Shown here: positions 9,771 through 18,088 of the stretch, piece after piece
Layout of the letters: each line of letters begins with the position of its first letter
Position numbering within the stretch: position 1 is the stretch's first letter
Source of the DNA: Neisseria brasiliensis
GTDB taxonomy: Bacteria; Pseudomonadota; Gammaproteobacteria; Burkholderiales; Neisseriaceae
DNA length: 64,000 bases
Direction of reading: 5' to 3'
Assembly (NCBI RefSeq): GCF_009671065.1
Contig: NZ_CP046027.1
Coordinates: 186,001 to 250,000 of the forward strand
Notes under the pieces: model-generated
What the model saw: only the letters and a program-made list of their open reading frames with translations
Told to the model about the DNA's origin: nothing
Databases searched by the model: none
Made by a program: the position numbers and the translations under genes

Positions 9771-10706
9771 TTACCCTCCCAGTTTGGCCGATATATCCTC
9801 GACTGCTTGCGTTAATGCCGTACTTAAGACCTCATCAAACGAAGAATGTCCGCCCTGCACTATGCGCAATTCGGCTTCGGGAAAGGCTTGCGCCAGTTCC
9901 CATGCGCTTTGCATTGGGGTACATAAATCGTAGCGGCCTTGGCAGATGATGGTCGGGATATGGCGGATTGGATTAATGTTGTTCAAAATCGCTTTATCGC
10001 CTTGCAACCAGCCTTGATGCACAAAATAATGCGTTTCTATGCGGGCGATGGCGAGCGATTCTTGCGCGTCTTTATCCACGTCTTTCGGTTCAAATTGCAC
10101 CAAATAGCTTTCCCAATCTGCCCATGCTTTGGCTGCTTTCAGACGGCCTTGTTCGTCTTCGCCGTGTAATAATTCGTGATACGCAGCAATCAGATTGCTG
10201 CGTTTATGTTCGGGAATTGGGGCAAGAAACTGCTGCCATTGCTGCGGATAAATTTGGCTGACACCACCCTGCTCGTTCAGCCAAGCGGTTTCAGACGGCC
10301 TACATAGGAAAATGCCGCGCAACACCAATCCGGCCACGCGATCGGGATGGGTTTCGGCATAGGCCAAGGCTAACGTACTGCCCCATGAGCCACCGAACAC
10401 CAGCCATTTCTCAATGCCGAGCATGCGGCGCACGGCTTCGATGTCGGCCACCAAATCCCAAGTGGTGTTGTCTTCGATGCAGGCATAAGGCAGCGAGCGG
10501 CCGCAACCGCGTTGGTCAATGATCACAATCCGGTACACATCGGGATGGAAAAATCCGCGACACGCCGGCGAAGCGCCTGCGCCAGGGCCGCCGTGCAGAA
10601 AAATCACCGGCAAGCCATCGGGATTGCCGGATTCTTCCCAATAAATTTGATGGCGTGCGGATACGGGCAGTAAGCCGCTGCGGTGCGGTTCGCGAATCGG
10701 GTGCAT
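9771..10706 (-). CDS. pip: Proline iminopeptidase
   Basis: This 311-residue alpha/beta hydrolase releases N-terminal proline from peptides. The oxyanion motif HGGPGAG, the nucleophile elbow GGSWGSTLALAY, the Asp in QGRYDLCTP and the His in QGGHSSFDE make up the catalytic set. I start at the ATG giving MHPIREPHRSG, matching the usual ~310-residue length; the frame is open 53 codons further upstream but overlaps the divergent yciA start. Two in-frame uptake sequences are used as codons (CRPSE and QGRLKAAK). Confidence 0.93.
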   Translation of the reverse strand: MHPIREPHRSGLLPVSARHQIYWEESGNPDGLPVIFLHGGPGAGASPACRGFFHPDVYRIVIIDQRGCGRSLPYACIEDNTTWDLVADIEAVRRMLGIEKWLVFGGSWGSTLALAYAETHPDRVAGLVLRGIFLCRPSETAWLNEQGGVSQIYPQQWQQFLAPIPEHKRSNLIAAYHELLHGEDEQGRLKAAKAWADWESYLVQFEPKDVDKDAQESLAIARIETHYFVHQGWLQGDKAILNNINPIRHIPTIICQGRYDLCTPMQSAWELAQAFPEAELRIVQGGHSSFDEVLSTALTQAVEDISAKLGG

Positions 10707-10841
10707 GGGAAAATCCTGATTTAAAGTGGAACAAAATTTTAGCATTGAAAACAGGCCGTCTGAAAGTCGGGATAAAGGTTTCAGACAGCCTGTTTTCATC
10801 GTAAAATAAAGTTTGATTGGTATGACAACAAAGGAAGAAAC

Positions 10842-11297
10842 ATGAGCGAAAATCAAACCACACACGCCAAGCCCGAAGGCGAATTGATGCTGCGCACGGT
10901 CGCGCGGCCGAAAGACACCAACACTAATTTAGATGTGTTCGGCGGCTGGATTATGTCGCAAATGGATTTGGGCGGTGGCATTTTGGCGGCGGAAATCGCG
11001 CAGGGGCGGATTGTCACGGTTTCGGTGCAAGAAATGAGCTTTCTGCGGCCGGTCAAAGTCGGCCATGTGGTCGGCGTGTATGCACGTTGTTTGGGCGTGG
11101 GCAATACCTCGCTGAAAATCGAAGTGGAAGTGTGGGTGAAGCCGTTTGTCGCCGATGAGCCGAATATTCCGCTTGAGCTGGTCACAGAAGCGGTGTTCAC
11201 CTTCGTTGCCATCGACCACGAAGGCCGCCCGCGCCCTATTCCACGCGACAATAATCCGCGCTTGGATGCATTTCTATCGCCGAAACAGGCCGTCTGA
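10842..11297 (+). CDS. yciA: Acyl-CoA thioesterase YciA
   Basis: This 151-residue hot-dog-fold thioesterase hydrolyses a broad range of acyl-CoAs. Family features are RPKDTNTNLDVFGGWIM with the catalytic Asp, VTVSVQEMSFLRPV and VFTFVAIDHEGRPRPI. AAAGGAAG precedes the start. Its stop TGA is itself part of a DUS (GGCCGTCTGA) and the next gene starts two bases later, so the two form an operon. Confidence 0.92.
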   Translation: MSENQTTHAKPEGELMLRTVARPKDTNTNLDVFGGWIMSQMDLGGGILAAEIAQGRIVTVSVQEMSFLRPVKVGHVVGVYARCLGVGNTSLKIEVEVWVKPFVADEPNIPLELVTEAVFTFVAIDHEGRPRPIPRDNNPRLDAFLSPKQAV

Positions 11298-11299
11298 AT

Positions 11300-11656
11300 A
11301 TGAATCAGGCAACTTTATTCAGCGGCATTGCAAAGCGCTTCGGCGCCGAGCCGCAGTATTTGTGGGCGAAATTTCCCGAATACGCCGTGTTCCGCCATGC
11401 TGCTGGCAAACAGAAATCGTTCGGCGCTTATCTGCCGGTGGCTGTCGAAAAAATCGGCCGTAAAGGCGATGGCTATGTGGCTTTGCTAAACGTGAAATGC
11501 CCGCCGGAAATGGTCGGCAGCTTGCGGCAGATGCCAGGTGTTTTGCCGGCTTACCACATGAACAAAACGCATTGGGTGAGCTTGGTTTTAGCGGAAGTAG
11601 ATGCGGATTTGGTGTGGGAATTGCTGGCGCAAAGTTTTGCGCTGACGCAAAAGTGA
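11300..11656 (+). CDS. MmcQ/YjbR-family DNA-binding protein
   Basis: This 118-residue protein has the CyaY-like MmcQ/YjbR fold: EYAVFRHAAGKQKSFG, LNVKCPPEMVGSLRQ, PAYHMNKTHWVSLVL and a terminal LLAQSFALTQK helix. Members bind DNA weakly, and no physiological role is settled. It is co-transcribed with yciA and ends at a DUS hairpin into which a MITE has inserted. Confidence 0.85.
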   Translation: MNQATLFSGIAKRFGAEPQYLWAKFPEYAVFRHAAGKQKSFGAYLPVAVEKIGRKGDGYVALLNVKCPPEMVGSLRQMPGVLPAYHMNKTHWVSLVLAEVDADLVWELLAQSFALTQK

Positions 11657-11687
11657 TGAAATGTGCCTCTCTTTTTTAGGAAAATAA

Positions 11688-11716
11688 AATGCCGTCTGAA
11701 ACGTTTCAGACGGCAT
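11688..11716 (+). terminator. DUS terminator broken into by a MITE
   Basis: The hairpin ATGCCGTCTGAAACGTTTCAGACGGCAT ends exactly where the MITE begins; the last five bases GGCAT are duplicated on the other side of the element. The T-run that would normally follow is displaced. Confidence 0.75.
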
Positions 11717-11859
11717 GAGACCTTTGCAAAACCCCAGATTTGAGTGCAGTTCGAAGTTATAGCAGCGCAGAAAGCGCAGACATATCACGAAGATAGGCAA
11801 GCTTTCGAGCAGCGCATAACGAAGAAATGTGCCAAAGATGGGGAGTTTGCAAAGGTCTC
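11717..11859. mobile_element. 143-bp MITE, copy 2
   Basis: Terminal inverted repeats GAGACCTTTGCAAAACCCC and its imperfect complement ending TTTGCAAAGGTCTC enclose the shared internal sequence. A perfect 5-bp target duplication GGCAT flanks it, showing insertion into the 3' end of an uptake-sequence hairpin. Confidence 0.88.
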
Positions 11860-11878
11860 GGCATGATTATTCTTTAGC

Positions 11879-13294
11879 CTACAACACTTCCACCGCAAAA
11901 TCCGACAAACGTGAGCGCTCGCCTTGTTGCAGTGTAATATGACCGTAATGCTGCCAACCTTTAAACCGCTCCACCACATAACTCAAGCCGCTACTGCCTT
12001 CGGTAAGATACGGCGTGTCGATTTGCGCCAAATTGCCCAAACACACCACTTTCGTACCTTTACCTGCGCGGGTAATCAGGGTTTTCATTTGCTTGGCGGT
12101 CAGGTTTTGCGCTTCATCGATGATAACGAATTTGTTTTGGAACGTGCGTCCGCGCATAAAATTGAGCGAGCGCACTTTAATGCGGGCGCGGATTAAGTCG
12201 GACGTGGCTTTTTTCGCCCACGCGCTGAATTCGTCGCCGTCGTTTTGTTGGGTCAATACTTCCAAATTGTCTTCCAGCGCGCCCATCCACGGATTCATTT
12301 TCTCTTCTTCCGTGCCCGGTAAAAAGCCGATGTCTTCGCCCACCGGCACGGTGATGCGGGTCATGATAATTTCGTTGTAGCGCTTGTCGTCAAAGGTTTG
12401 TGTCAACGCGGCAGCAAGCGTCAGCAGCGTTTTGCCGGTACCGGCCTGCCCTAAAATCGTCACCAAATCGATTTCGGGATCCATCAATAAATTCAAGGCG
12501 AAATTTTGTTCACGGTTGCGGGCGGAAATGCCGAATACATTGTTGCGGCCGCTGTAATCTTTTAAGGTTTCGAGCAACACTTTGCCGTGGTTCTGCTCGA
12601 TAACACGTGCGCTCAAAGGCGGTTCGCCGTGTTCATCCACCAATAATTCGTTGAGCAGTAAATGCGGCGTATCATTGCCTTCGATGTGGTAATAGGCGCG
12701 GCCATTTTCCTGCCATGAATTCAAATGCGTGCCGTTGTTTGCCCAAAATTCCGGCGTGAGCCTGCGCAAACCGCTGTATAAAATATCGCTGTCTTCCAAT
12801 ACGTTATCGTTGATGTAGTCTTCGGCATTCAACCCCAGCGTGCGCGCTTTAATGCGGATATTGATGTCTTTCGACACCAGCGCGACATAATCGTAATCGC
12901 CGCAAATGCGGTGCGACAAACTCATCACCACCGCCAAAATCTGATTATCGCCGGTTTGCCCGCTCAATACTTCGGGCAAATCGGCTTGCAGCATTTCGGT
13001 TTGCAGCAACAATTTACCTTTGGCATCGGCATGCCCCAATACATTCAGCGCAATGCCCTGATGCAGCCCATGTGGCTCGGCATTAAGCAATTCATCCAGA
13101 TAACGGCTGGTCTGACGGGCATTACGCGCCACGTCGGACGAGCCTTTTTTGTGGTTGTCCATTTCTTCCAAGGTCACCATTGGAATGAAAATGTCGTGTT
13201 CCTGAAAACGGAACAGGCAAGACGGGTCGTGCAACATCACATTGGTATCGAGAATAAACAGCTTGCGGCCGCCACCGGTGAGCTTTGGAGACAT
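11879..13294 (-). CDS. PIN domain-PhoH ATPase
   Basis: This 471-residue protein joins an N-terminal PIN nuclease-like domain (KLFILDTNVMLHDP, MVTLEEMDNHKKGSSDVARNAR) to a C-terminal PhoH P-loop ATPase (Walker A GQAGTGKTLLT, Walker B KFVIIDEAQNLTAKQMK, sensor RAGKGTKVVCLGN). PIN-PhoH proteins act as ATP-dependent RNA helicase/RNases in the mycobacterial case; the Neisseria role is not established. It is monocistronic, between a MITE and the fumarase terminator. Confidence 0.9.
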   Translation of the reverse strand: MSPKLTGGGRKLFILDTNVMLHDPSCLFRFQEHDIFIPMVTLEEMDNHKKGSSDVARNARQTSRYLDELLNAEPHGLHQGIALNVLGHADAKGKLLLQTEMLQADLPEVLSGQTGDNQILAVVMSLSHRICGDYDYVALVSKDINIRIKARTLGLNAEDYINDNVLEDSDILYSGLRRLTPEFWANNGTHLNSWQENGRAYYHIEGNDTPHLLLNELLVDEHGEPPLSARVIEQNHGKVLLETLKDYSGRNNVFGISARNREQNFALNLLMDPEIDLVTILGQAGTGKTLLTLAAALTQTFDDKRYNEIIMTRITVPVGEDIGFLPGTEEEKMNPWMGALEDNLEVLTQQNDGDEFSAWAKKATSDLIRARIKVRSLNFMRGRTFQNKFVIIDEAQNLTAKQMKTLITRAGKGTKVVCLGNLAQIDTPYLTEGSSGLSYVVERFKGWQHYGHITLQQGERSRLSDFAVEVL

Positions 13295-13425
13295 TGTGTG
13301 TTCCTTTTATGGTTGTGGTGAAATCGGCTTCAGTTTGGCAAAGCTGTGTTACAGCGGCATGAAAGCAATATAGATGCCTTGATTTTAATAGGTTTATAGA
13401 TGAATTGATTGTGACAAATATGAAA

Positions 13426-13462
13426 AAAGGCCGTCTGAAAACTCTGTTTTCAGACGGCCTTT
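13426..13462 (-). terminator. DUS terminator after fumarase
   Basis: Stem AAAGGCCGTCTGAAAA/TTTTCAGACGGCCTTT with a 5-base loop, 16 bp from the fumarase stop codon. Confidence 0.85.
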
Positions 13463-13478
13463 GATGATTTAAACCTGA

Positions 13479-15002
13479 TTAGCTTTCCACCGGAATAATA
13501 CCGATTTTGGCTTGCCATTGTTTCGGCGCGATGGCGTGGATGGATTGGCCGTCGCTATCGACTGCTACCGTTACCGGCATATCTTTAACATCAAATTCGT
13601 AAATGGCTTCCATACCCAATTCTGGGAACGCCAGCACTTGCGCGCCTTTAATCGCTTTGGCCACCAGATAGGCCGCGCCGCCCACCGCCATCAGATACAC
13701 GGCTTTGTTGTCGGCAATGGCTTCGCAAGTGGCGGCACCGCGCTCGGATTTACCGATCATACCGAGCAGACCGGTTTGTTCCAGCATTTGGCGGGTGAAT
13801 TTATCCATACGGGTCGCGGTAGTCGGACCGGCCGGGCCCACCACTTCATCGCCCACCGGATCAACCGGGCCTACGTAGTAAATCAGGCGGTTGGTGAAAT
13901 CAACCGGCAATTGCTCGCCTTTGTTGAGCATATCGACCATGCGTTTGTGCGCGGCATCGCGGCCGGTCAGGATTTTACCGTTGAGCAGCAATACATCGCC
14001 GGTTTTCCAAGTGGCTACTTCTTCTTTGGTCAGGTTGTTCACGTCAACGCGTTTGCCGTTGTCGGGATTGTAGGTGATGTCCGGCCAGTCTTCTACGCTT
14101 GGCGGAGTGAGTTCTACTGGGCCTGAACCGTCCAATTCAAATTCAACGTGGCGGGTGGCCGCGCAGTTTGGAATCATGGCAATCGGTTTAGAGGCGGCAT
14201 GGGTTGGGTAATCCAAGATTTTTACGTCCAACACGGTGGTCAAGCCGCCCAAGCCTTGTGCACCAATGCCCAATGCGTTGACTTTTTCAAACAATTCCAA
14301 ACGCAGTGCTTCGGTGGTCGACAATTCGGCACCTGATGCAGCTTTGGCTTGCAAATCTTGAATGTCGATGTGATCCATCAGCGATTCTTTGGCCATCAAC
14401 ACGGCTTTTTCAGGGGTGCCGCCGATACCGATGCCCAAAATGCCCGGCGGACACCAGCCCGCGCCCATGGTTGGGATGGTTTTCAGCACCCAATCGACGA
14501 TGTTGTCAGACGGGTTCAGCATCGCCAATTTGGATTTGTTTTCCGAGCCGCCGCCTTTGGCCGCGCAGGTCACTTCTACTTTGTCGCCCGGCACAATGCT
14601 CATGTGAATCACGGCCGGGGTGTTGTCTTTGGTGTTTTGGCGTTTACCCGCAGGGTCGGCCAATACTGAAGCACGCAAGGTGTTGCCTTCCCAAGTGTAG
14701 GCACGGCGCACGCCTTCGTTCACCATGTCTTCCACGCTCATTTCGGCATCCCATTGCACATTCATGCCGACTTTCAAAAACACGGTGGCAATGCCGGTAT
14801 CTTGGCAAATCGGGCGGTGGCCTTCGGCACACATGCGGCTGTTGACCAAGATTTGCGTCATCGCATCTTTGGCCGCCGGATTTTCCTCTTTCTGCCACGC
14901 CTGATACAGTGCGTCGATGTAATCTTTCGGATGGTAATAGCTGATAAATTGGAAGGCATCGCAAATGCTGCGGATGAAATCCTCTTGTTTGATGATGGTC
15001 AT
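13479..15002 (-). CDS. fumA: Fumarate hydratase, class I (iron-sulfur)
   Basis: This 507-residue oxygen-sensitive [4Fe-4S] fumarase interconverts fumarate and malate. The N-terminal domain carries GHRPICQDTGIATVFLKVG and the cluster cysteines expected of the family (in RPICQDTG, MIPNCAATRHVEF and GAATCEAIADN). The C-terminal domain has VGPAGPTTATRMDKFT. Its length matches the single-polypeptide class I enzymes of Neisseria. It diverges from the FrdB-like gene across an 826-bp AT-rich intergenic region, so fumarase would make fumarate from malate for the reductase encoded opposite (inference). Confidence 0.93.
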   Translation of the reverse strand: MTIIKQEDFIRSICDAFQFISYYHPKDYIDALYQAWQKEENPAAKDAMTQILVNSRMCAEGHRPICQDTGIATVFLKVGMNVQWDAEMSVEDMVNEGVRRAYTWEGNTLRASVLADPAGKRQNTKDNTPAVIHMSIVPGDKVEVTCAAKGGGSENKSKLAMLNPSDNIVDWVLKTIPTMGAGWCPPGILGIGIGGTPEKAVLMAKESLMDHIDIQDLQAKAASGAELSTTEALRLELFEKVNALGIGAQGLGGLTTVLDVKILDYPTHAASKPIAMIPNCAATRHVEFELDGSGPVELTPPSVEDWPDITYNPDNGKRVDVNNLTKEEVATWKTGDVLLLNGKILTGRDAAHKRMVDMLNKGEQLPVDFTNRLIYYVGPVDPVGDEVVGPAGPTTATRMDKFTRQMLEQTGLLGMIGKSERGAATCEAIADNKAVYLMAVGGAAYLVAKAIKGAQVLAFPELGMEAIYEFDVKDMPVTVAVDSDGQSIHAIAPKQWQAKIGIIPVES

Positions 15003-15828
15003 GGCAGTTCCTTTTTAGATAAAAAAGTTTGGTTTGTGTTGTTGTGGGCAGAGTCTGTTTTCAGACGGCCTATTGGTAGGCTGTATAGTGCTTGTTTTTA
15101 AGTCAGAAAAACAGCCTGCATTTGCTAATTTTTTGATTTTACTTCAATTTAATAATTGATAAATTTACTCAGAATTTGAGAACATCAATCTTTTATCTGG
15201 ACTCCAATTTGGAATAATCTTACATTTCATCAAGGCAAGCGTTAAACTTTGCCTATACCATCCAATAAATATGATAGCACACTGTTTTGCAAGTACAATT
15301 CGCTATCACACTGTTTTCAGACGGCCTTTTGCGATAATGTAAACTACACAATCAGAAAATTTTTGTCATCTTTTTAACGGCAGCGTTTGACCAACATCAA
15401 GTTACATTCAATCAATGAAATTAAATAACATAACCATTCATCAATTTTAAATTCCATTTTTTATATTATATTCAATAAATTATAAAAATATCTGATTTAT
15501 AAATAATGATATTTATTCTTAAACATAATCCTAATTTACTTCAATTTCCATTTATTATGAAATTATTTTTCTTTGATAATCAGTTTTTTAGTATTCAGAC
15601 GGCCTAAAATCACGCTTTTTTTGTTCACAGTCCTTCAGACGGCCTCATTACCTCCCCCTGCCATCCCATCAACTTCGATTTCTGCTACACTTATCTCATT
15701 GAATTAGCTTTGATTTATAACGAAAATTTCCTGACAAGTTTACTCAGGTTTTAAAAATCAAAGCCAAGTAATAAAAATACAAAGCAACACACCACCATTA
15801 CTTTTTTCTTTTCAACAGGACACAACCC
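15003..15828. other. Long AT-rich intergenic region between fumarase and the frd-like genes
   Basis: No open frame of coding character is seen on either strand. Four single uptake-sequence cores point the same way (near 15059, 15320, 15594 and 15634) and are not paired into hairpins. The rest is strongly AT-rich (15350-15600 especially), with many TTTAT/ATAAAT motifs that could hold promoters for both divergent units. I found no convincing FNR palindrome by eye. The last 40 bases before the ATG at 15829 contain TTTCAACAGGACA, a weak ribosome site. Confidence 0.6.
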
Positions 15829-16464
15829 ATGAGTGATTTGATTACCCTCACCATCGACGGCCACGAAGTACACGCTTCGCCCGACTCGTCCATTATTCAG
15901 GCCTATGCCCGTGCCGGCAGCGCGATTACCGCCAACGTCGGTTGTATGGGTCAAGGCGTGTGCGGCTCATGCCGCTGCATGGTGCGCAAAGAAGGCGAAC
16001 GCGATATCACCACCGCCCTTGCCTGCGAAACCAAAGTCGAAGCCGGTATGCAGGTGAGCTTTATTGATTACTTTATCCCCGAGCATATTCAGTATTACGA
16101 CATCAAAGAAATCGGCGACGGCTGGAACTGACTCGACGACACCGCCAAATCTTTCCCCGAAGCGCAAAACTGCCGTCACTGTGGCGGCTGCAACCGCGCC
16201 TGCCCGAAAGGCTTGCAAGTTGAAAACGGTGTGGCGCAAGTAGTCTTGGGCGATTTTGGTGCGGCAGCTGATACCTTCGACCAATGCGTGATGTGTAATT
16301 TATGCACGCTGGCCTGCCCTGAGCATATCCGCCCCAACCACTTGGGCTTGTTTGCTCGCCTTATGAAAGCCGCGCGTACATTACGTCCGGTAGATTTAAT
16401 GCGCCGTCTGCGCGAAATCGACAGCGGCAAAATGCGCGTGGAATTTGAAGAGGAGGCCGTCTGA
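15829..16464 (+). pseudogene. FrdB/SdhB-like iron-sulfur protein with one in-frame TGA
   Basis: Read through the TGA at 16129-16131 (codon 101), this is a 211-residue electron-transfer subunit. Residues 1-80 are a plant-type [2Fe-2S] ferredoxin domain (C39, C45, C48, C66). The second half has two [4Fe-4S] motifs, CRHCGGCNRACP (C115, 118, 121, 125) and CVMCNLCTLACP (C153, 156, 159, 163), as in FrdB. The TGA falls between GDGWN and LDDTAKSF, between the two domains, with no frameshift. Termination there would leave only the 2Fe-2S half; a restart at the ATG at 16213 would lack the first 4Fe-4S motif. Its final TGA lies within a DUS, 1 base before the flavoprotein ATG. Called pseudogene only because of the stop; recoding is not excluded. 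Confidence 0.75.
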
Positions 16465-16465
16465 A

Positions 16466-18088
16466 ATGGAAAAGCAAGTAACCGGTATTGATTACGAAAC
16501 CGCACTGGCCAATCTGCGTGCATCATCATTGGAAATGCGCACCGATTTGCCGCCGAAAGACGAATTATTAAGCCGCTACCACCCCGATTACCAACCGAGC
16601 GCGCGCGTGAAGCTGCCGATTGGCCCGAATGCCGGCGACTATTGTCACCCTGATTTGGCCAAACTCTTAATCAGCCAGCCCTTGATTGACGATTACGATT
16701 TATCGCGTGCCGAACACGTTCACACTGATGTATTGGTGATTGGTGGCGGCGGTGCGGGGGCGGCGTTGTCAGCCAGCGAAACAGGCTCCCGTGTGATAAT
16801 GGCGAACAACCTGCGTATCGGCGACAGCAACACCGTGATGGCCGAAGGCGGCATTCAAGCAGCCGTCGGCGCGGAAGACAGCCTGCAGCAACACTTCGAC
16901 GACACCATCAAAGGCGGCCACAACGCAGCTAAACAAGCCTTGGTCGCGCAAATGGTTACCGATGCGCCATCGGCCATCCGTTGGCTGATTGGCTTGGGCA
17001 TGACCTTCGATTTGGCGCAAGGTGCCGACAGCAACGGCCATTTGAGCCGCAAACGTGCCGGCGGCACCACCGTGCCACGCATTCTGCACTACCGCGACTT
17101 TACCGGCTTGGAAATGATGCGCGTGTTGCGTGAAGCGGTGGAGCTCGACGAAAACATCACCCAGCTCAACCGCCATCCGGCGATTGAATTATTGTCTGAC
17201 GAACACGGCCGCTGTGTCGGTGCGATTTTATACGATTTGGAAAAACGCAGCCTGCTGCTGGTACACGCCAAATCTGTGGTGTTGGCTACCAGCGGTTCAG
17301 GCCGTCTGCATTTGCAGGGTTTTGCCACATCGAATCACTACGGCGCCACCGCCGATGGTTTGGTGATGGCCTACCGCATCGGCGTGAAATTGCGCGATAT
17401 CGATTCTTTCCAATACCACCCGACCGGCGTGGCGCATCCGCCGCATTTGGCCGGCGCGTTGATTTCGGAAGCCGTGCGTTCGGCCGGCACCAAATTGGTG
17501 AATGGTTTGGGCGAGCGTTTTGTGGATGAACTGCAACCGCGTGACGTAGTGGCTGCCGCGATTTTGCGCGAAGTGGCCGAAGGTCGCGGCGTGGTGCGCG
17601 ACGGTCAAGTCGGCGTGTTCTTGGATACCCCGCGCCTGATTGAAAACGATCCCGAAGTGTTGAACCGCTTGGTGACTTTAGGCCACGTTGCCCACAAATG
17701 CGGCGTGAATCCGAAAGTCGAACCGATGATGATTCACCCGACGCTGCACTACCAAAACGGCGGCATGGAAATCAACAGCGACGGCTCAACCACCATACCG
17801 GGTTTATACGCGGCAGGAGAAGTGACCGGCGGCATTCACGGCCGCAACCGCCTGATGGGCAATGCCCTGCTTGACATCATCAGCTTCGGCCGACGTGCCG
17901 GTGTGGCAGCAGCCAACTGCGGCTTACCATTGAAAAAAGTGCGCGGCGGTGTCGATCATGTGCATGATTTGCAACGTGAAATGACCCGCGCCGGTTTGAC
18001 CAGCGATGTCAAAGCGCCGGTATTGTATCCGGATTACGGCACATTCGATTTACGCGAACACGCAGGCTTGCAGGAGGTGCAATCATGA
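16466..18088 (+). CDS. FrdA-like flavoprotein (candidate fumarate reductase catalytic subunit)
   Basis: This is a 540-residue FAD-dependent oxidoreductase of the succinate dehydrogenase/fumarate reductase family. The FAD-binding GGGGAGAA is at residues 93-100 after an unusual ~85-residue N-terminal extension. Catalytic features are kept: QYHPTG (316-321), Arg338 in SEAVRSAG, ERFVDE with RD at 359-360, HYQNGG (428-433) and Arg462 in GRNRL. The His that carries covalent FAD in SdhA/FrdA is replaced by Asn122 (DSNTVMAEGG), so FAD should be non-covalent, which in this family favours fumarate reduction over succinate oxidation. AGGAGG precedes the ATG with a DUS between. The stop overlaps the start of the NuoF-like gene (ATGA). 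Confidence 0.82.
   Translation: MEKQVTGIDYETALANLRASSLEMRTDLPPKDELLSRYHPDYQPSARVKLPIGPNAGDYCHPDLAKLLISQPLIDDYDLSRAEHVHTDVLVIGGGGAGAALSASETGSRVIMANNLRIGDSNTVMAEGGIQAAVGAEDSLQQHFDDTIKGGHNAAKQALVAQMVTDAPSAIRWLIGLGMTFDLAQGADSNGHLSRKRAGGTTVPRILHYRDFTGLEMMRVLREAVELDENITQLNRHPAIELLSDEHGRCVGAILYDLEKRSLLLVHAKSVVLATSGSGRLHLQGFATSNHYGATADGLVMAYRIGVKLRDIDSFQYHPTGVAHPPHLAGALISEAVRSAGTKLVNGLGERFVDELQPRDVVAAAILREVAEGRGVVRDGQVGVFLDTPRLIENDPEVLNRLVTLGHVAHKCGVNPKVEPMMIHPTLHYQNGGMEINSDGSTTIPGLYAAGEVTGGIHGRNRLMGNALLDIISFGRRAGVAAANCGLPLKKVRGGVDHVHDLQREMTRAGLTSDVKAPVLYPDYGTFDLREHAGLQEVQS

Noticed and set aside
10751..10793. Terminator between pip and yciA
   Set aside because: The inverted DUS pair lies between divergent starts, so it cannot end either gene; it is an uptake element with one mutated arm (GGCTGTCTGAA on the other strand).
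14306..14845. 179-residue plus-strand frame inside fumarase
   Set aside because: Antisense shadow with Arg/Ser/Pro-rich composition; fumarase on the other strand is complete.
15136..15150. FNR box TTGATTTTACTTCAA
   Set aside because: The half sites are one base too far apart and the second half does not match ATCAA.
16129..16131. Selenocysteine at the TGA of the Fe-S protein
   Set aside because: No cysteine ligand is expected at this position, all twelve cluster cysteines are already accounted for, and I see no obvious SECIS-type hairpin directly after it.
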